Part shown: positions 50,687-59,101 of the stretch, piece by piece
Numbering within the stretch: position 1 is the first letter of the stretch
How the letters are laid out: each line of letters opens with the position of its first letter
Position numbers and translations under genes: made by a program
Source of the DNA: Planococcus sp. MSAK28401
GTDB lineage: Bacteria; Bacillota; Bacilli; Bacillales_A; Planococcaceae
DNA: 64,000 nucleotides
Assembly (NCBI RefSeq): GCF_018283455.1
Contig: NZ_JAAMTH010000001.1
Location: 3,205,501-3,269,500, forward strand
Direction: 5' to 3'
The notes under the pieces: generated by a model
The model's input: only the letters and a program-made list of their open reading frames with translations
Told to the model about the DNA's origin: nothing
The model's database searches: none

Positions 50687-52141
50687 TTACAAGATCGGCG
50701 ATACCAGTTTTGCAATATCCTGTTTGGCTTTTTCAATCCAGTGCTGCTCCTTAAAATCGGCTTCTACTAATTCGACAGAGAGCTTGCGGTCCTGTCGGAA
50801 GATATCCGCCATTTCCATTGCCGATTCAACGTCGTAGACGAAAGCATTCAATTCGAAATTCAAGGCAAAGCTGCGGACGTCCATGTTAGCCGAACCAACC
50901 GAATAAGCCTGCTCATCGATTACAAGTGTTTTGGCATGCAAGAAGCCGTTCTGATAGCTAAAGACTTTGACGCCGTCTTCGAGCAGCTCACGGGCAAAAG
51001 ATAATGTCGCCGAATGGACGAAAAGGTGATCCGCCAAATGCGGAATCATTAGCTGTACGTCCACCCCGCCAAGCGCCGCAGCCCTAAGTGCATCCATAAT
51101 GGATTTATCAGGAATGAAGTACGGCGTCTGCAAATAAATAGAGTCCCGTGCATGGTAAATCATCTTGAGATACCCGTTTTTAATATCCTCATGCGTCTCT
51201 AGCGGGCCACTCGCCACCATTTGCATCGGGGCGCCTGATGGATGATCCATTTTCGGAAAATAGGTTTCTGCATACTTCATCGGATATTTTTCAGCGGCCT
51301 GATTCCAGTCGATGAAGAACCGGTTCTGCAGGGAATGCACCGCTTCCCCTTCAATGCGCAGATGCGTATCTCGCCAATAGCCGAACTCTTTTTTCTGGCC
51401 GATGTATTCATCACCGACATTAAATCCCCCGGTATAGCCGACCTGCCCGTCGATGACGACCAATTTCCGGTGGTTTCGGTGATTGAGCCGCGGATTAATG
51501 CTCGTCAGCATGGCCGGCAAAAATGCAGCCGATTTGCCTCCTGCTTGATGAAAGGCATCGAAGAAATGCTTCGGCAGACTGCTCGATCCCAAATCATCAT
51601 AAAGGAACAATACCTTGACGCCTTGCTGCGCTTTTTCAGTCAGCAGCGACAACAGGCTGCGTCCGAGATCGTCATTATTGAGGATGAAATACTGAAGGTG
51701 GATATGCTTCGATGCAGCGCGGATATCATCGAATAAGGCATCGAACTTCCGTTTGCCATCATTGAAGATTTGAATATCAGCGGCTGTCGATAAGGGCGCG
51801 TCGGTCCGCGCAGCGTTCATTTGGACAATGTCCATCCATTTCTCTTCAAGTGCAGCTGGCGGCTGGAAGCTTCTTGATTTCATTTCCGCAAGCTGGCGGT
51901 CTTGCAAATCTGTGAAGTCACGGTTCTCATAGGCAACTGGCCGATTCAGCCGATTGCGCCTCAAGGGTTTTCCGAACAGTAAATACAGCACAAAGCCGAG
52001 AATTGGGATAAAGAACAGGATTAAGATCCATGCCCATGCTGAAGAAGCCGTTTTACGTTCGAAAAATAAAATGAAAAACGCCAGCACAATATTTACAACT
52101 ATAAAAAGGTTACTGATAGCACTGAACCATTCGAATGAAAT
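50687..52141 (-). CDS. cls: Cardiolipin synthase, probable ATT start
   Basis: A phospholipase D-superfamily enzyme that joins two phosphatidylglycerols into cardiolipin at the membrane. The two HKD motifs are NHRNHRKLVVIDGQVGYTGG and FLHAKTLVIDEQAYSVGSANMD. A GTG at 52087 would truncate the first helix and has no ribosome site. The frame is open further upstream, and an ATT at 52141 lies 6 nt after GGAGGG; from there the protein begins SFEWFSAISNLFIVVNIVLAFFIL, aligning in length and pattern with Bacillus ClsA (482 residues versus 484 here). I therefore annotate the ATT start. No other gene shares the unit. Confidence 0.9.
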   Translation of the reverse strand: MSFEWFSAISNLFIVVNIVLAFFILFFERKTASSAWAWILILFFIPILGFVLYLLFGKPLRRNRLNRPVAYENRDFTDLQDRQLAEMKSRSFQPPAALEEKWMDIVQMNAARTDAPLSTAADIQIFNDGKRKFDALFDDIRAASKHIHLQYFILNNDDLGRSLLSLLTEKAQQGVKVLFLYDDLGSSSLPKHFFDAFHQAGGKSAAFLPAMLTSINPRLNHRNHRKLVVIDGQVGYTGGFNVGDEYIGQKKEFGYWRDTHLRIEGEAVHSLQNRFFIDWNQAAEKYPMKYAETYFPKMDHPSGAPMQMVASGPLETHEDIKNGYLKMIYHARDSIYLQTPYFIPDKSIMDALRAAALGGVDVQLMIPHLADHLFVHSATLSFARELLEDGVKVFSYQNGFLHAKTLVIDEQAYSVGSANMDVRSFALNFELNAFVYDVESAMEMADIFRQDRKLSVELVEADFKEQHWIEKAKQDIAKLVSPIL

Positions 52142-52265
52142 CTTAATCCCTCCTTAAGCTACGGCTTTATTGCACAGTTAAGATTTAAATAACCACTAGT
52201 ATTAATCCTCGCCTGGGAAACAGCTGATGATAAAGGCATCCTCAAACAGGCGAATTTATAAAAAG

Positions 52266-52296
52266 GCAAAAAGCCAATACGCTATGCGTTTGGCTT
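52266..52296 (-). terminator. Terminator of the small lipoprotein gene
   Basis: AAGCCAA-N-CGC pairs with GCG-N-TTGGCTT; T-run on the minus strand. Confidence 0.75.
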
Positions 52297-52307
52297 ATTT
52301 CGTGCCC

Positions 52308-52490
52308 TTACTCTTCATCTTCTTCATCGGCTATCGGTTCTTCGGGAACCAGTTCTTCTTCGCCCTCTTCCGGTGTCACATCAATGTCTTCATCTACAGG
52401 CTGCTCGTCTTCAGCATCTCCGCAAGCCGCCAGCATGCCGATTGACAGAAAGGCTGCTGTCCCCAGTTTTACCCATTTGGATTGAACCAT
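52308..52490 (-). CDS. Small acidic lipoprotein
   Basis: A 60-residue lipoprotein. The signal peptide ends in a lipobox, SIGMLAACG, so the mature protein starts at Cys23. The remaining 37 residues are almost all acidic or Pro (DAEDEQPVDEDIDVTPEEG onward), a flexible anionic tail on the outer face of the membrane. GGGAGG precedes the ATG. Such tails occur in many Bacillales; function unknown. Confidence 0.8.
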   Translation of the reverse strand: MVQSKWVKLGTAAFLSIGMLAACGDAEDEQPVDEDIDVTPEEGEEELVPEEPIADEEDEE

Positions 52491-52702
52491 TCGAAAAACC
52501 TCCCTTCACTTATAAGCTTTGAACTCATTTTTCTTGTGCTAACACTTTACCCGTTATGCCATTGGTCAACACATCGAATTGGTTTTCAATTACCGGTTGA
52601 TGGGTATCGTTTCTTTCTTTGGGCACTCGGATAAACCTACAAAAAGCCCCAGCTGAGGATGCTTAGAAGCACCTCCACGCCAGGGCCAGGATTCCCGTTA
52701 AT

Positions 52703-53578
52703 TTATTTCCAACGGGAGTCAGCGAATTCATTTTTCTTCGTTAGTTCGAAACCAAGCTGTTCGATGGCGATTTTCAACGTCGCTTCCATTCTTTCGCCTT
52801 TTAAGGAGTGGGCAAAATGCGGGACTTTCATTGCCATCGTCGGCAGAATACCGGTGATGATCGGGATGATTCCCATGATTTTCAGTGCTTTGATCAAATC
52901 CAGCAAAGGCTCTTCGATGCGCGGGTCGATTTGCGTAATGCCCGAGAAATCCATGATCAGAAAATCGATGCCTTCACTTGCTTTCATCACCACGTCATCA
53001 ATCAATTGATAAGCACGTTCAAGCGTAATGTGGCCGATGATCGGCAGGATTGAAATCTCATCCGACAAAGGCACGAGCGGCGACGACAAGGTCTGGATTT
53101 CCTTTTGGGCTTTGTCGAGCTCCAGGATATAGCTCAACAAAGAAGACATCATCTCGAACATCTCTTGCTGCTCTTCCGTAAACGAAACCGGGTGCTTATC
53201 CAAGCCGCAAATAGTGCCGTAGACTTCCCCGCTTTCGAAGTAAATCGGGATGCCGATGAATGCGCCGTTGCCGAACTGGGAGGCAATGGGCAAGGTGCCG
53301 GCGTTTTCATCTTTTGATATGTCTTCGATCAATAGCGGTTCTTTTCCATAATTGATCGCTAAGCTGCAGAAAGTCTGATCAAGCGGCGATCGGCTGTCTT
53401 CGATTACCAGCTCTTCATGTCTATTGAACGCTTTTTTGATGGTATTGGTTTTTCCGTCGTTTTCAGCAATGAAAAGCGTGTTGATATCCATTTGCTTGCT
53501 CAGCATATGTAAGATCTGATTGGCTGCATCATTGAAATTCTGAAATTTTCTGGAAGGGCTAATTGTCTCATGTTGCAT
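52703..53578 (-). CDS. GAF-STAS domain signalling protein (RsbR-like), second copy
   Basis: A 291-residue protein with the same layout as that at 8409. The GAF domain (about 15-165) includes LSKQMDINTLFIAEND, LDQTFCSLAI and GAFIGIPIYFESGEVYGTICGLDKHP. The STAS domain (about 178-285) has LVPLSDEISILPIIGHITLERA and FLIMDFSGITQIDPRI, which keeps the D-x-S-G-x-x-x-x-D core lost in the other copy. It therefore more likely still acts as a kinase-regulated sigma-B-type antagonist. GAGGAGGGATTAT precedes the ATG. It lies downstream of a MEDS-domain gene on the same strand. Confidence 0.87.
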   Translation of the reverse strand: MQHETISPSRKFQNFNDAANQILHMLSKQMDINTLFIAENDGKTNTIKKAFNRHEELVIEDSRSPLDQTFCSLAINYGKEPLLIEDISKDENAGTLPIASQFGNGAFIGIPIYFESGEVYGTICGLDKHPVSFTEEQQEMFEMMSSLLSYILELDKAQKEIQTLSSPLVPLSDEISILPIIGHITLERAYQLIDDVVMKASEGIDFLIMDFSGITQIDPRIEEPLLDLIKALKIMGIIPIITGILPTMAMKVPHFAHSLKGERMEATLKIAIEQLGFELTKKNEFADSRWK

Positions 53579-53740
53579 ATAATCCCTCCTCTTTGGGGAG
53601 TGTCCAAGGCAAAAAATTGGCGCACTTTTTCTAACGATACTATAAGCGGTTCTTCGATTGCAATATGCAGGCTTTCTAGCACCGATGAATTCAACGGAAC
53701 CCGCGCTGGAAAGAGTTTTAGTATAAATGAAAAACCAGGC

Positions 53741-54313
53741 TTAGGCCTGCTTCGACATCGATTGATACTGCGGTGAAGCAATCAATTCGTCTTCCATCAA
53801 GACATATGGATGGGTTTTCATCAAGCTTTCCCTTAAATGAACAGGCATTTTCTTTTTTTCGTAAGCGCAAACCAGCGGGAAATCAAATTCGTTCACTGCG
53901 CGATCCGCAATCTTTTCGAAATCTTCTATAAGGAATAATGGTTCTTTCACACTTTCCCATTCCACATGCGCCCATGACCGGAAGCTCAATTTGTTTTCAA
54001 TATAAGGCGCCACGGTTTTGGTGAAATACTCATGGATGGCGGGTGGATGGTAACTTCCACTCGACCAATAGAAATGAAGGCTATTGACGAAATGCACCAT
54101 TTTCAGTTGTTTTTCAGTATATTGTTTTTCCATATGCCGCTTAAGTTCACGGGTCATCCGCTCATTTTCAACAATCAAAATATGATCACCGGCGTGAATT
54201 CCTTCGTCTATGTAGTTCAATAGCTGCTTCACATAATTTTCAGTTCCATCGAAAGCATATAGCACGTGAACACTGCACTGGCTTTCAAGCAATTGATCCA
54301 TCTTACTTCTCAA
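53741..54313 (-). CDS. MEDS (DcmR-like sensory) domain protein
   Basis: A 190-residue soluble protein formed by one MEDS domain, a sensor fold first described in methanogens and DcmR-type regulators and related to RecA/KaiC-like folds. Typical stretches are HVLYAFDGTENYVKQLLNYIDEGIHAGDHILIVENE and DFPLVCAYEKKKMPVHLRESLMKTHPYVLMEDELI. The start is TTG 54313 after AAGGT, or ATG 54301. In Bacillales such proteins are often next to anti-sigma antagonist or kinase genes; here the GAF-STAS gene follows by about 160 bp. I infer a stress-sensing input. Confidence 0.82.
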   Translation of the reverse strand: MRSKMDQLLESQCSVHVLYAFDGTENYVKQLLNYIDEGIHAGDHILIVENERMTRELKRHMEKQYTEKQLKMVHFVNSLHFYWSSGSYHPPAIHEYFTKTVAPYIENKLSFRSWAHVEWESVKEPLFLIEDFEKIADRAVNEFDFPLVCAYEKKKMPVHLRESLMKTHPYVLMEDELIASPQYQSMSKQA

Positions 54314-54532
54314 GCGATCTACCTTCTTTCTCTACGCAATTTCAACCAAAAAAGAAGTTCAACACTCGACAAACTGGAGAATCGAGAAAAACAGCTTTCT
54401 TTCTATTAAATTATACCATTACCCTGTACTTTTCTGCTGTTATTCTTTTCTACCCCCATCCAGCTGGCTGATAAGCACTACTCATGCCGTTTCGAAGCTT
54501 ATACAGAAAAGACAGAACAAGGATCCGGTCAT

Positions 54533-54564
54533 AAAAAAAAGGAAAGGCCTGGGCCCTTCCTTTT
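54533..54564 (-). terminator. Terminator of the surface protein gene
   Basis: GGAAGGGCCCAGGCCTTTCC hairpin with an eight-T run on the minus strand. Confidence 0.85.
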
Positions 54565-54574
54565 CAATCTTTAA

Positions 54575-55909
54575 TTACTGCTTTCTAGTTTGACGATACG
54601 TCAGTGTTCCAGCTGCCATGAAGATCAATGTGCTAAGTGCTACCCACAAGATCATTGTATTGGATTGGCCAGACATGCCGCCGAATCCAGTTGAAGGCAT
54701 TTTGTCAGGAGCTGTGTTCTCGAAGTTCTCTGGGAATTGGTCGACGATGGCGCCGCTCAATCCTTTCCCGATATCGAACATGATCGCATAACCTGTGCGG
54801 TATGTGTCATATGACGCGGCATAGTCGCCGTTCACGTATTGTTGGAAAGTATCCACAACGGATTGTTCATGCGCTTCCACGCCTGCAATCGTTTCATCCA
54901 ACGGCATACGGTCTTCAGTTGCTTTATTCAAAAACGTGCCAAGATCTGTTGCGAATGTGCTAGTCAAAGTGGAGACGGCTTGCTCTTTTGCTTGCTCATC
55001 TTCTGAAGCTGTCGCATTTGCCAAGTCACCTTGGACAGCGATGTGTTCGTTATTCCATAGTTCTACAAACTGGTTGCTCGCTTCTTCACCGTAGACTGAA
55101 GCTAGCGCTGAACGGAACTCTTCTGTGTTTTGGTCTTGTGCCCAGTTGACGAAATCGAAGTCAGCCGAACCATTGTAGCCTTTTGCCATGCTCAATTGCG
55201 CAAGGGCAAAATGTTCTGCTGCAATGCGGTTGACTGTCGAACGGAAGTCGCCGGCTGGTGTGTTCGGATCAGAGAACTGATCTGGGAATTGAGCCGAAAT
55301 CGCTCCGCTGATTGCGCTGCCTGCACCGAAGATTTGCGTGAAGCCTTCGAGGTACATCGTGTAAGCAGCTTCGTAATCGCCTTCTACATAAAGATCAAAC
55401 GTATTTTGTACGTAATCTTCGTGTTCACGAAGTGCGGCTGTCGCACCGTCTTCCGGAAGATTGCCTTCCGTTGCCGTGCCGAGGAATTCGCCCATTTCAT
55501 CGACGAACGACTGGATTTGAGCCAATGCTTCTTCTTGCATCGCGGCGTCATCCGCTTTCACGGCCGCTGCGTATTCATCTGTTCCCATATTGTGCTTATC
55601 GAAGATTTCAACGAAAGCCGCTCCGCCATCTTCCCCGTAAACGGAAGCAATGACCGGTTCCATATCGGCTGCGTTTTCATCGAGTGCCGCCATAGCTTCT
55701 TCTGCCGCTTCGTCGCCATCATAAATTTTCATCATGGAATCCACTGCGAGCGCATAATGCTCGGACAATAGCGAATCCAACGTTGCGCGAAGTTCGACGC
55801 CTGTTGTTTCCGTCGGCGGTGCTTCTTCAGCTGCCAACACCGTAGAACCGATTCCCGGAACTAATAGTGATGCCCCGACTACTGGTAGTAAAAGCTTTTT
55901 CATTTTCAT
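54575..55909 (-). CDS. Two-repeat surface protein with MPSTG sorting signal
   Basis: A 444-residue exported protein. A signal peptide (KKLLLPVVGASLLVPGIGSTVLA) is followed by two tandem helical repeats of about 170 residues: one from ELRATLDSLLSEHYALAVDSMMKIYDG, the other from DFRSTVNRIAAEHFALAQLSMAKGYNG. Each repeat contains SVYGE-(D/E), an EH-Q/D-VQNTF-type helix and a GAISAQFP or GAIVDQFP end. The C-terminus is KMPSTGFGG, a hydrophobic helix and RQTRKQ, the layout of a sortase substrate with M in place of L in LPxTG. It is very acidic. Function unknown; divergent from the pga operon, it could be a biofilm or adhesion protein. Confidence 0.8.
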   Translation of the reverse strand: MKMKKLLLPVVGASLLVPGIGSTVLAAEEAPPTETTGVELRATLDSLLSEHYALAVDSMMKIYDGDEAAEEAMAALDENAADMEPVIASVYGEDGGAAFVEIFDKHNMGTDEYAAAVKADDAAMQEEALAQIQSFVDEMGEFLGTATEGNLPEDGATAALREHEDYVQNTFDLYVEGDYEAAYTMYLEGFTQIFGAGSAISGAISAQFPDQFSDPNTPAGDFRSTVNRIAAEHFALAQLSMAKGYNGSADFDFVNWAQDQNTEEFRSALASVYGEEASNQFVELWNNEHIAVQGDLANATASEDEQAKEQAVSTLTSTFATDLGTFLNKATEDRMPLDETIAGVEAHEQSVVDTFQQYVNGDYAASYDTYRTGYAIMFDIGKGLSGAIVDQFPENFENTAPDKMPSTGFGGMSGQSNTMILWVALSTLIFMAAGTLTYRQTRKQ

Positions 55910-56121
55910 CTAACCACTCCTCTTTTTTGTTTTCTTATAAGCTCAACGGGGCGGGTTTCATTTTAGATCACAATTTCTAAAAAAAATTTTGATTTCCGCA
56001 TCACCGATACTTTTGCACGGCACTGAATGAATTCTTGATTGCATCCTTTTTAAGCTCATTTTGAGTCCGATTAGGTATTTAAACCCAATAATTAATACTT
56101 TATTTTTTCAAATTAAAATAT

Positions 56122-56151
56122 TTGACAATAAAATAAGCCTTTAAGTATAGT
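56122..56151 (+). promoter_or_regulatory. Housekeeping promoter of the pga operon
   Basis: TTGACA, 18-nt spacer, TATAGT, in a very AT-rich stretch; the start codon lies 40 nt further on. Confidence 0.75.
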
Positions 56152-56190
56152 TGCGAAGTTGTATTTTCATTTTTGCTAGGAGGGAAACCT

Positions 56191-57450
56191 ATGAATATTT
56201 TTCAATTATTTTCTGGCCCTTACGGCTGGGTGATGGCGTTTGTTTTTTGGTATCCGTTCGTCATGGCTCTTTTCTGGATGGCGGGTTCGCTTCTCTTTCT
56301 TAGAACCAAAGAATCCAAAGCCGATTCTTTAGTGCTGGAGGATTTCGACTGGCCGATGATCAGCATATTGGTTCCTTGTTACAACGAAGAGGAGACGCTC
56401 GAAGAAACAGTACGAAATCTTGCTGGACTTTCTTATCCCAAAAAAGAAATTATTTTGATCAACGACGGTTCTACGGATGGCACGGCACAGTTGGTTAAGA
56501 CCTTGTCTGAAAAATACGAGCTTGTCCGAGCTATCCAATTGAATGAAAATCGGGGCAAGGCGAATGCCCTTCAGGTAGGCTTGTTCGCGTCCAGGTCAGA
56601 GTATCTCATCTGTGTGGATTCCGACGCATTACTTTCCGATACCGCTCCTTACTACTTGATACGCCATTTCTTTAATGGCGGGGAAAGACTTGGAGCTGTG
56701 ACCGGCAATCCCGCAATCCGCAACCGCAATAATTTGCTCAGCCGCATGCAGTTGGTCGAATATGCATCCATCATCGGCGCAATCAAGAGAACCCAAAGAC
56801 TGCTCGGAAAAGTCATGACTGTTTCGGGCGTCGTTGTCGCTTTTCGGAAAAAAGCGCTGGTCGATGTCGGGTTATGGGATCGTGACATGATTACCGAAGA
56901 CATTGCAGTCAGCTGGAAACTTCAAAAACGTTTTTGGGATGTCCGCTACGAACCGCGGGCAATTTGCTGGATGCTCGTCCCTGAAACCTTAGCAGGCATT
57001 TGGAAACAGCGTGTCCGGTGGGCACAAGGCGGCCAGGAGGTCATTTTGCGGCATTGGAGAATTTTGTTCAGCTGGAAGCAACGCAGAATTTGGCTGATTT
57101 ATCTTGAACAATGGACCAGTATCTTGTGGGCATTTTGTTGGCTCTTTGTCACTGTGCTGCTGTTGTTTACTGCTGATACCTTTCAGGAAATGCTCATTTG
57201 GTTTACCATCACTTCGTTTGCATTGGTATTTATCAGCTTGATTCAATTGCTTTTTGCCCTGCTGATTGCCTCCCGCTACAACGAAGTAATGAAGTATTAT
57301 TTGTGGGCAGCTTGGTATCCCGCTATTTATTGGATGCTCAATACTGCGGTGGTGATGGCAGCCGTGCCTCGGTCCATTTCTTCACGCTTGAAAGGAGGTT
57401 ACGCTATATGGCACAGTCCAGACCGCGGCATGAAGAAGAAATCTTCTTGA
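56191..57450 (+). CDS. pgaC: PgaC/IcaA-like poly-N-acetylglucosamine synthase
   Basis: A 419-residue GT2 membrane enzyme that polymerises N-acetylglucosamine from UDP-GlcNAc into beta-1,6 chains. Motifs: ISILVPCYNEEETLEE, LINDGSTDGT, CVDSDALL (D-x-D), TEDIAVSWKL (E-D) and QRVRWAQGGQEV (Q-x-x-R-W). One N-terminal helix and three or four C-terminal helices flank the catalytic domain. ATG 56191 follows AGGAGGG. It overlaps the pgaD-like gene by 43 bp. Compared with the GT2 at 45664 it lacks the inserted segment and is a true Pga/Ica type. Confidence 0.93.
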   Translation: MNIFQLFSGPYGWVMAFVFWYPFVMALFWMAGSLLFLRTKESKADSLVLEDFDWPMISILVPCYNEEETLEETVRNLAGLSYPKKEIILINDGSTDGTAQLVKTLSEKYELVRAIQLNENRGKANALQVGLFASRSEYLICVDSDALLSDTAPYYLIRHFFNGGERLGAVTGNPAIRNRNNLLSRMQLVEYASIIGAIKRTQRLLGKVMTVSGVVVAFRKKALVDVGLWDRDMITEDIAVSWKLQKRFWDVRYEPRAICWMLVPETLAGIWKQRVRWAQGGQEVILRHWRILFSWKQRRIWLIYLEQWTSILWAFCWLFVTVLLLFTADTFQEMLIWFTITSFALVFISLIQLLFALLIASRYNEVMKYYLWAAWYPAIYWMLNTAVVMAAVPRSISSRLKGGYAIWHSPDRGMKKKSS

Positions 57451-57866
57451 TAGCCGGCAATCGCTCCTGGCTTCATGCTTGCATCGATTTTATTTTCACC
57501 TTGTTCTTCTGGTTATACAGTTCTTTAGTGGTTTTATATTTCTTGTCTGCCACATTCGGCTTCAATAATAGTTTGACAAAAACCTTGAATGCTTCGTTCA
57601 ATACGATCAATCAGGACATACGTAATCTAGTCCTCACGGCGCTCGTGATTTTCTTCGTTTTCTATGCTTTGCTTTTCGTGAACCGCTTTTACAATATAAA
57701 GAGATTCGGTTCGTTGAAAAGACGCAGTTACCCTTTACCAGCCAACATCGATGAACTCGAAGCATTAAAATTGATGAAGCTTGAGCACATCGAAAAACTG
57801 CAAAGTGAAGACTATTGCGTCTTTGATACTAATCCAATCGCTCCGTTGGGAAATGAAAAGCTATGA
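57408..57866 (+). CDS. pgaD: PgaD-like accessory protein
   Basis: A 152-residue membrane protein with two helices (WLHACIDFIFTLFFWLYSSLVVLYFLSATF; NLVLTALVIFFVFYALLFVNRF) and a cytoplasmic tail rich in Leu/Glu (DELEALKLMKLEHIEKLQSEDY). The layout and position match PgaD, which in E. coli joins PgaC to form the c-di-GMP binding interface that activates the synthase. AAAGGAGGT precedes ATG 57408, inside the end of pgaC. The assignment rests on layout and context more than on strong motifs. Confidence 0.82.
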   Translation: MAQSRPRHEEEIFLIAGNRSWLHACIDFIFTLFFWLYSSLVVLYFLSATFGFNNSLTKTLNASFNTINQDIRNLVLTALVIFFVFYALLFVNRFYNIKRFGSLKRRSYPLPANIDELEALKLMKLEHIEKLQSEDYCVFDTNPIAPLGNEKL

Positions 57867-58765
57867 TGAAAAAGGTCTTTATTTGGCTTGCCGTCATCGT
57901 CTTGTTTAGCCTATTCTTTATATCCCGTAAAGAGTTGTTCGCAAATGCGCTAATAGTGGACACACCGGCTATGTCTTTTCCAGAGGAGTTATCGGAAGAT
58001 GGATGTTTAGGGTTGAATTATCATCGTGTCAAAAATGATAGCTGGCTCACCAAATCTGCCCGCAGTTTGCTCCAGCCAAGAGAGCTTGTTCAATATAGCG
58101 TGCTGAAAAGTGAATTTAAAAATCAAATCGAGACATTGATCGAAGCCGACGCAGTTTTTTTAAGCCAAGAGCAGTTGCTAGAGGCAAAAGCTCGAGATGC
58201 CTTCCCCGAAAAATGTGTATGGATCTCATTTGATGACATTGACAGATCGGTTTACCGAAATGCTTTTCCCATTTTAAAAGAAGCGAAAATTCCATTCACC
58301 TTGTTTATTATTGCAGGACATGTTGGAGATAAAGACTTCAGCAACCTCGAAATGGCCACTTGGGGCCAACTTAGAGAAATGCAGAAAAGCGGCTTGGCTG
58401 ACTTTGGTTCGCACACCTATGATATGCATCGATTTGAAAATGAAATTCCCGTTTTCCTATTGCCGGGAAAGTCGAGGGAATTTGAGCAGGACCTAGAAAA
58501 AAGTGTAAAAAAGATCGAGTTGGAACTGGGCGTTGCTGTCAAAAGTTTCGCTTACCCTTATGGAAACACCACTGAAGCTGTTGCTCAATCATTGAAAAAG
58601 AAAGGGTTTGAAGTCGGGTATATTTTGGCGCCACAAACGATACGCCCTGCTGACGACAATTTCCTAATCAATCGAATCATCGTCAATCAAACAACATTCG
58701 ATGATGTGCTGCTTCCTTATTTAGAAACGTCTGGTACTCAAGATAAAAACAACCTCAAAAAATAA
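57863..58765 (+). CDS. pgaB: PgaB/IcaB-like polysaccharide N-deacetylase
   Basis: A 300-residue membrane-anchored enzyme (first helix VFIWLAVIVLFSLFFI). The NodB-type deacetylase domain (about 100-290) shows the metal and catalytic motifs: CVWISFDDIDRSVYRNAFPIL (D-D), FGSHTYDMH (H-x-x-x-H), and SFAYPYGNTTEAV. It removes some acetyl groups from poly-N-acetylglucosamine so that the polymer stays on the surface. The ATG overlaps the pgaD-like stop (ATGA). The length matches IcaB; the extra glycosidase half of E. coli PgaB is absent. Confidence 0.9.
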   Translation: MMKKVFIWLAVIVLFSLFFISRKELFANALIVDTPAMSFPEELSEDGCLGLNYHRVKNDSWLTKSARSLLQPRELVQYSVLKSEFKNQIETLIEADAVFLSQEQLLEAKARDAFPEKCVWISFDDIDRSVYRNAFPILKEAKIPFTLFIIAGHVGDKDFSNLEMATWGQLREMQKSGLADFGSHTYDMHRFENEIPVFLLPGKSREFEQDLEKSVKKIELELGVAVKSFAYPYGNTTEAVAQSLKKKGFEVGYILAPQTIRPADDNFLINRIIVNQTTFDDVLLPYLETSGTQDKNNLKK

Positions 58766-58783
58766 CCTTTACTCCATACATTG

Positions 58784-58818
58784 AGAGAAGTCGCGCTAAA
58801 TGCCGCTTCTCTTTTTTT
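58784..58818 (+). terminator. Terminator of the pga operon
   Basis: AGAGAAG and CTTCTCT stem with an inner GC pair block, then seven T. Confidence 0.85.
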
Positions 58819-58972
58819 CATGCAGCGATTCGCACGTCCTTCCCTTCTATTTCCTGGAAATTAAGTATTCGAAGCTAAGGTTCGTTTTGCCTTTACTGAT
58901 AACTTCCTCCCCAGGGCTTTCTAATAGAAACTAAAAACCTTCCGTTGTTAAGCGGTTACATTGATAAAGCCG

Positions 58973-58998
58973 GTTTAGCGCCCATTTGAGGTGGTAGT
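58973..58998 (+). promoter_or_regulatory. Candidate sigma-B promoter of the SDR at 59102
   Basis: GTTTAG, 14-nt spacer, GGTAGT. This lies in a 336-bp gap (58766-59101) in which I see no gene beyond the pga terminator. Confidence 0.4.
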
Positions 58999-59101
58999 TA
59001 AGATAAAGTAGCGTCAATTAAATACGAAGAACCCGGCACAAGATATGGCCGGTTAGATAATGGGATTTTCAAGAACTTACTATATAGAGGAGGAACAGAA
59101 C

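Noticed and set aside
55130..55771. 213-codon ORF opposite the surface protein
   Set aside because: Antisense to a protein with signal peptide, repeats and sorting signal; Cys- and Phe-rich shadow composition.
55910..56190. c-di-GMP riboswitch before the pga operon
   Set aside because: The GACGCAAAGCC core is absent; only an AT-rich promoter is seen.
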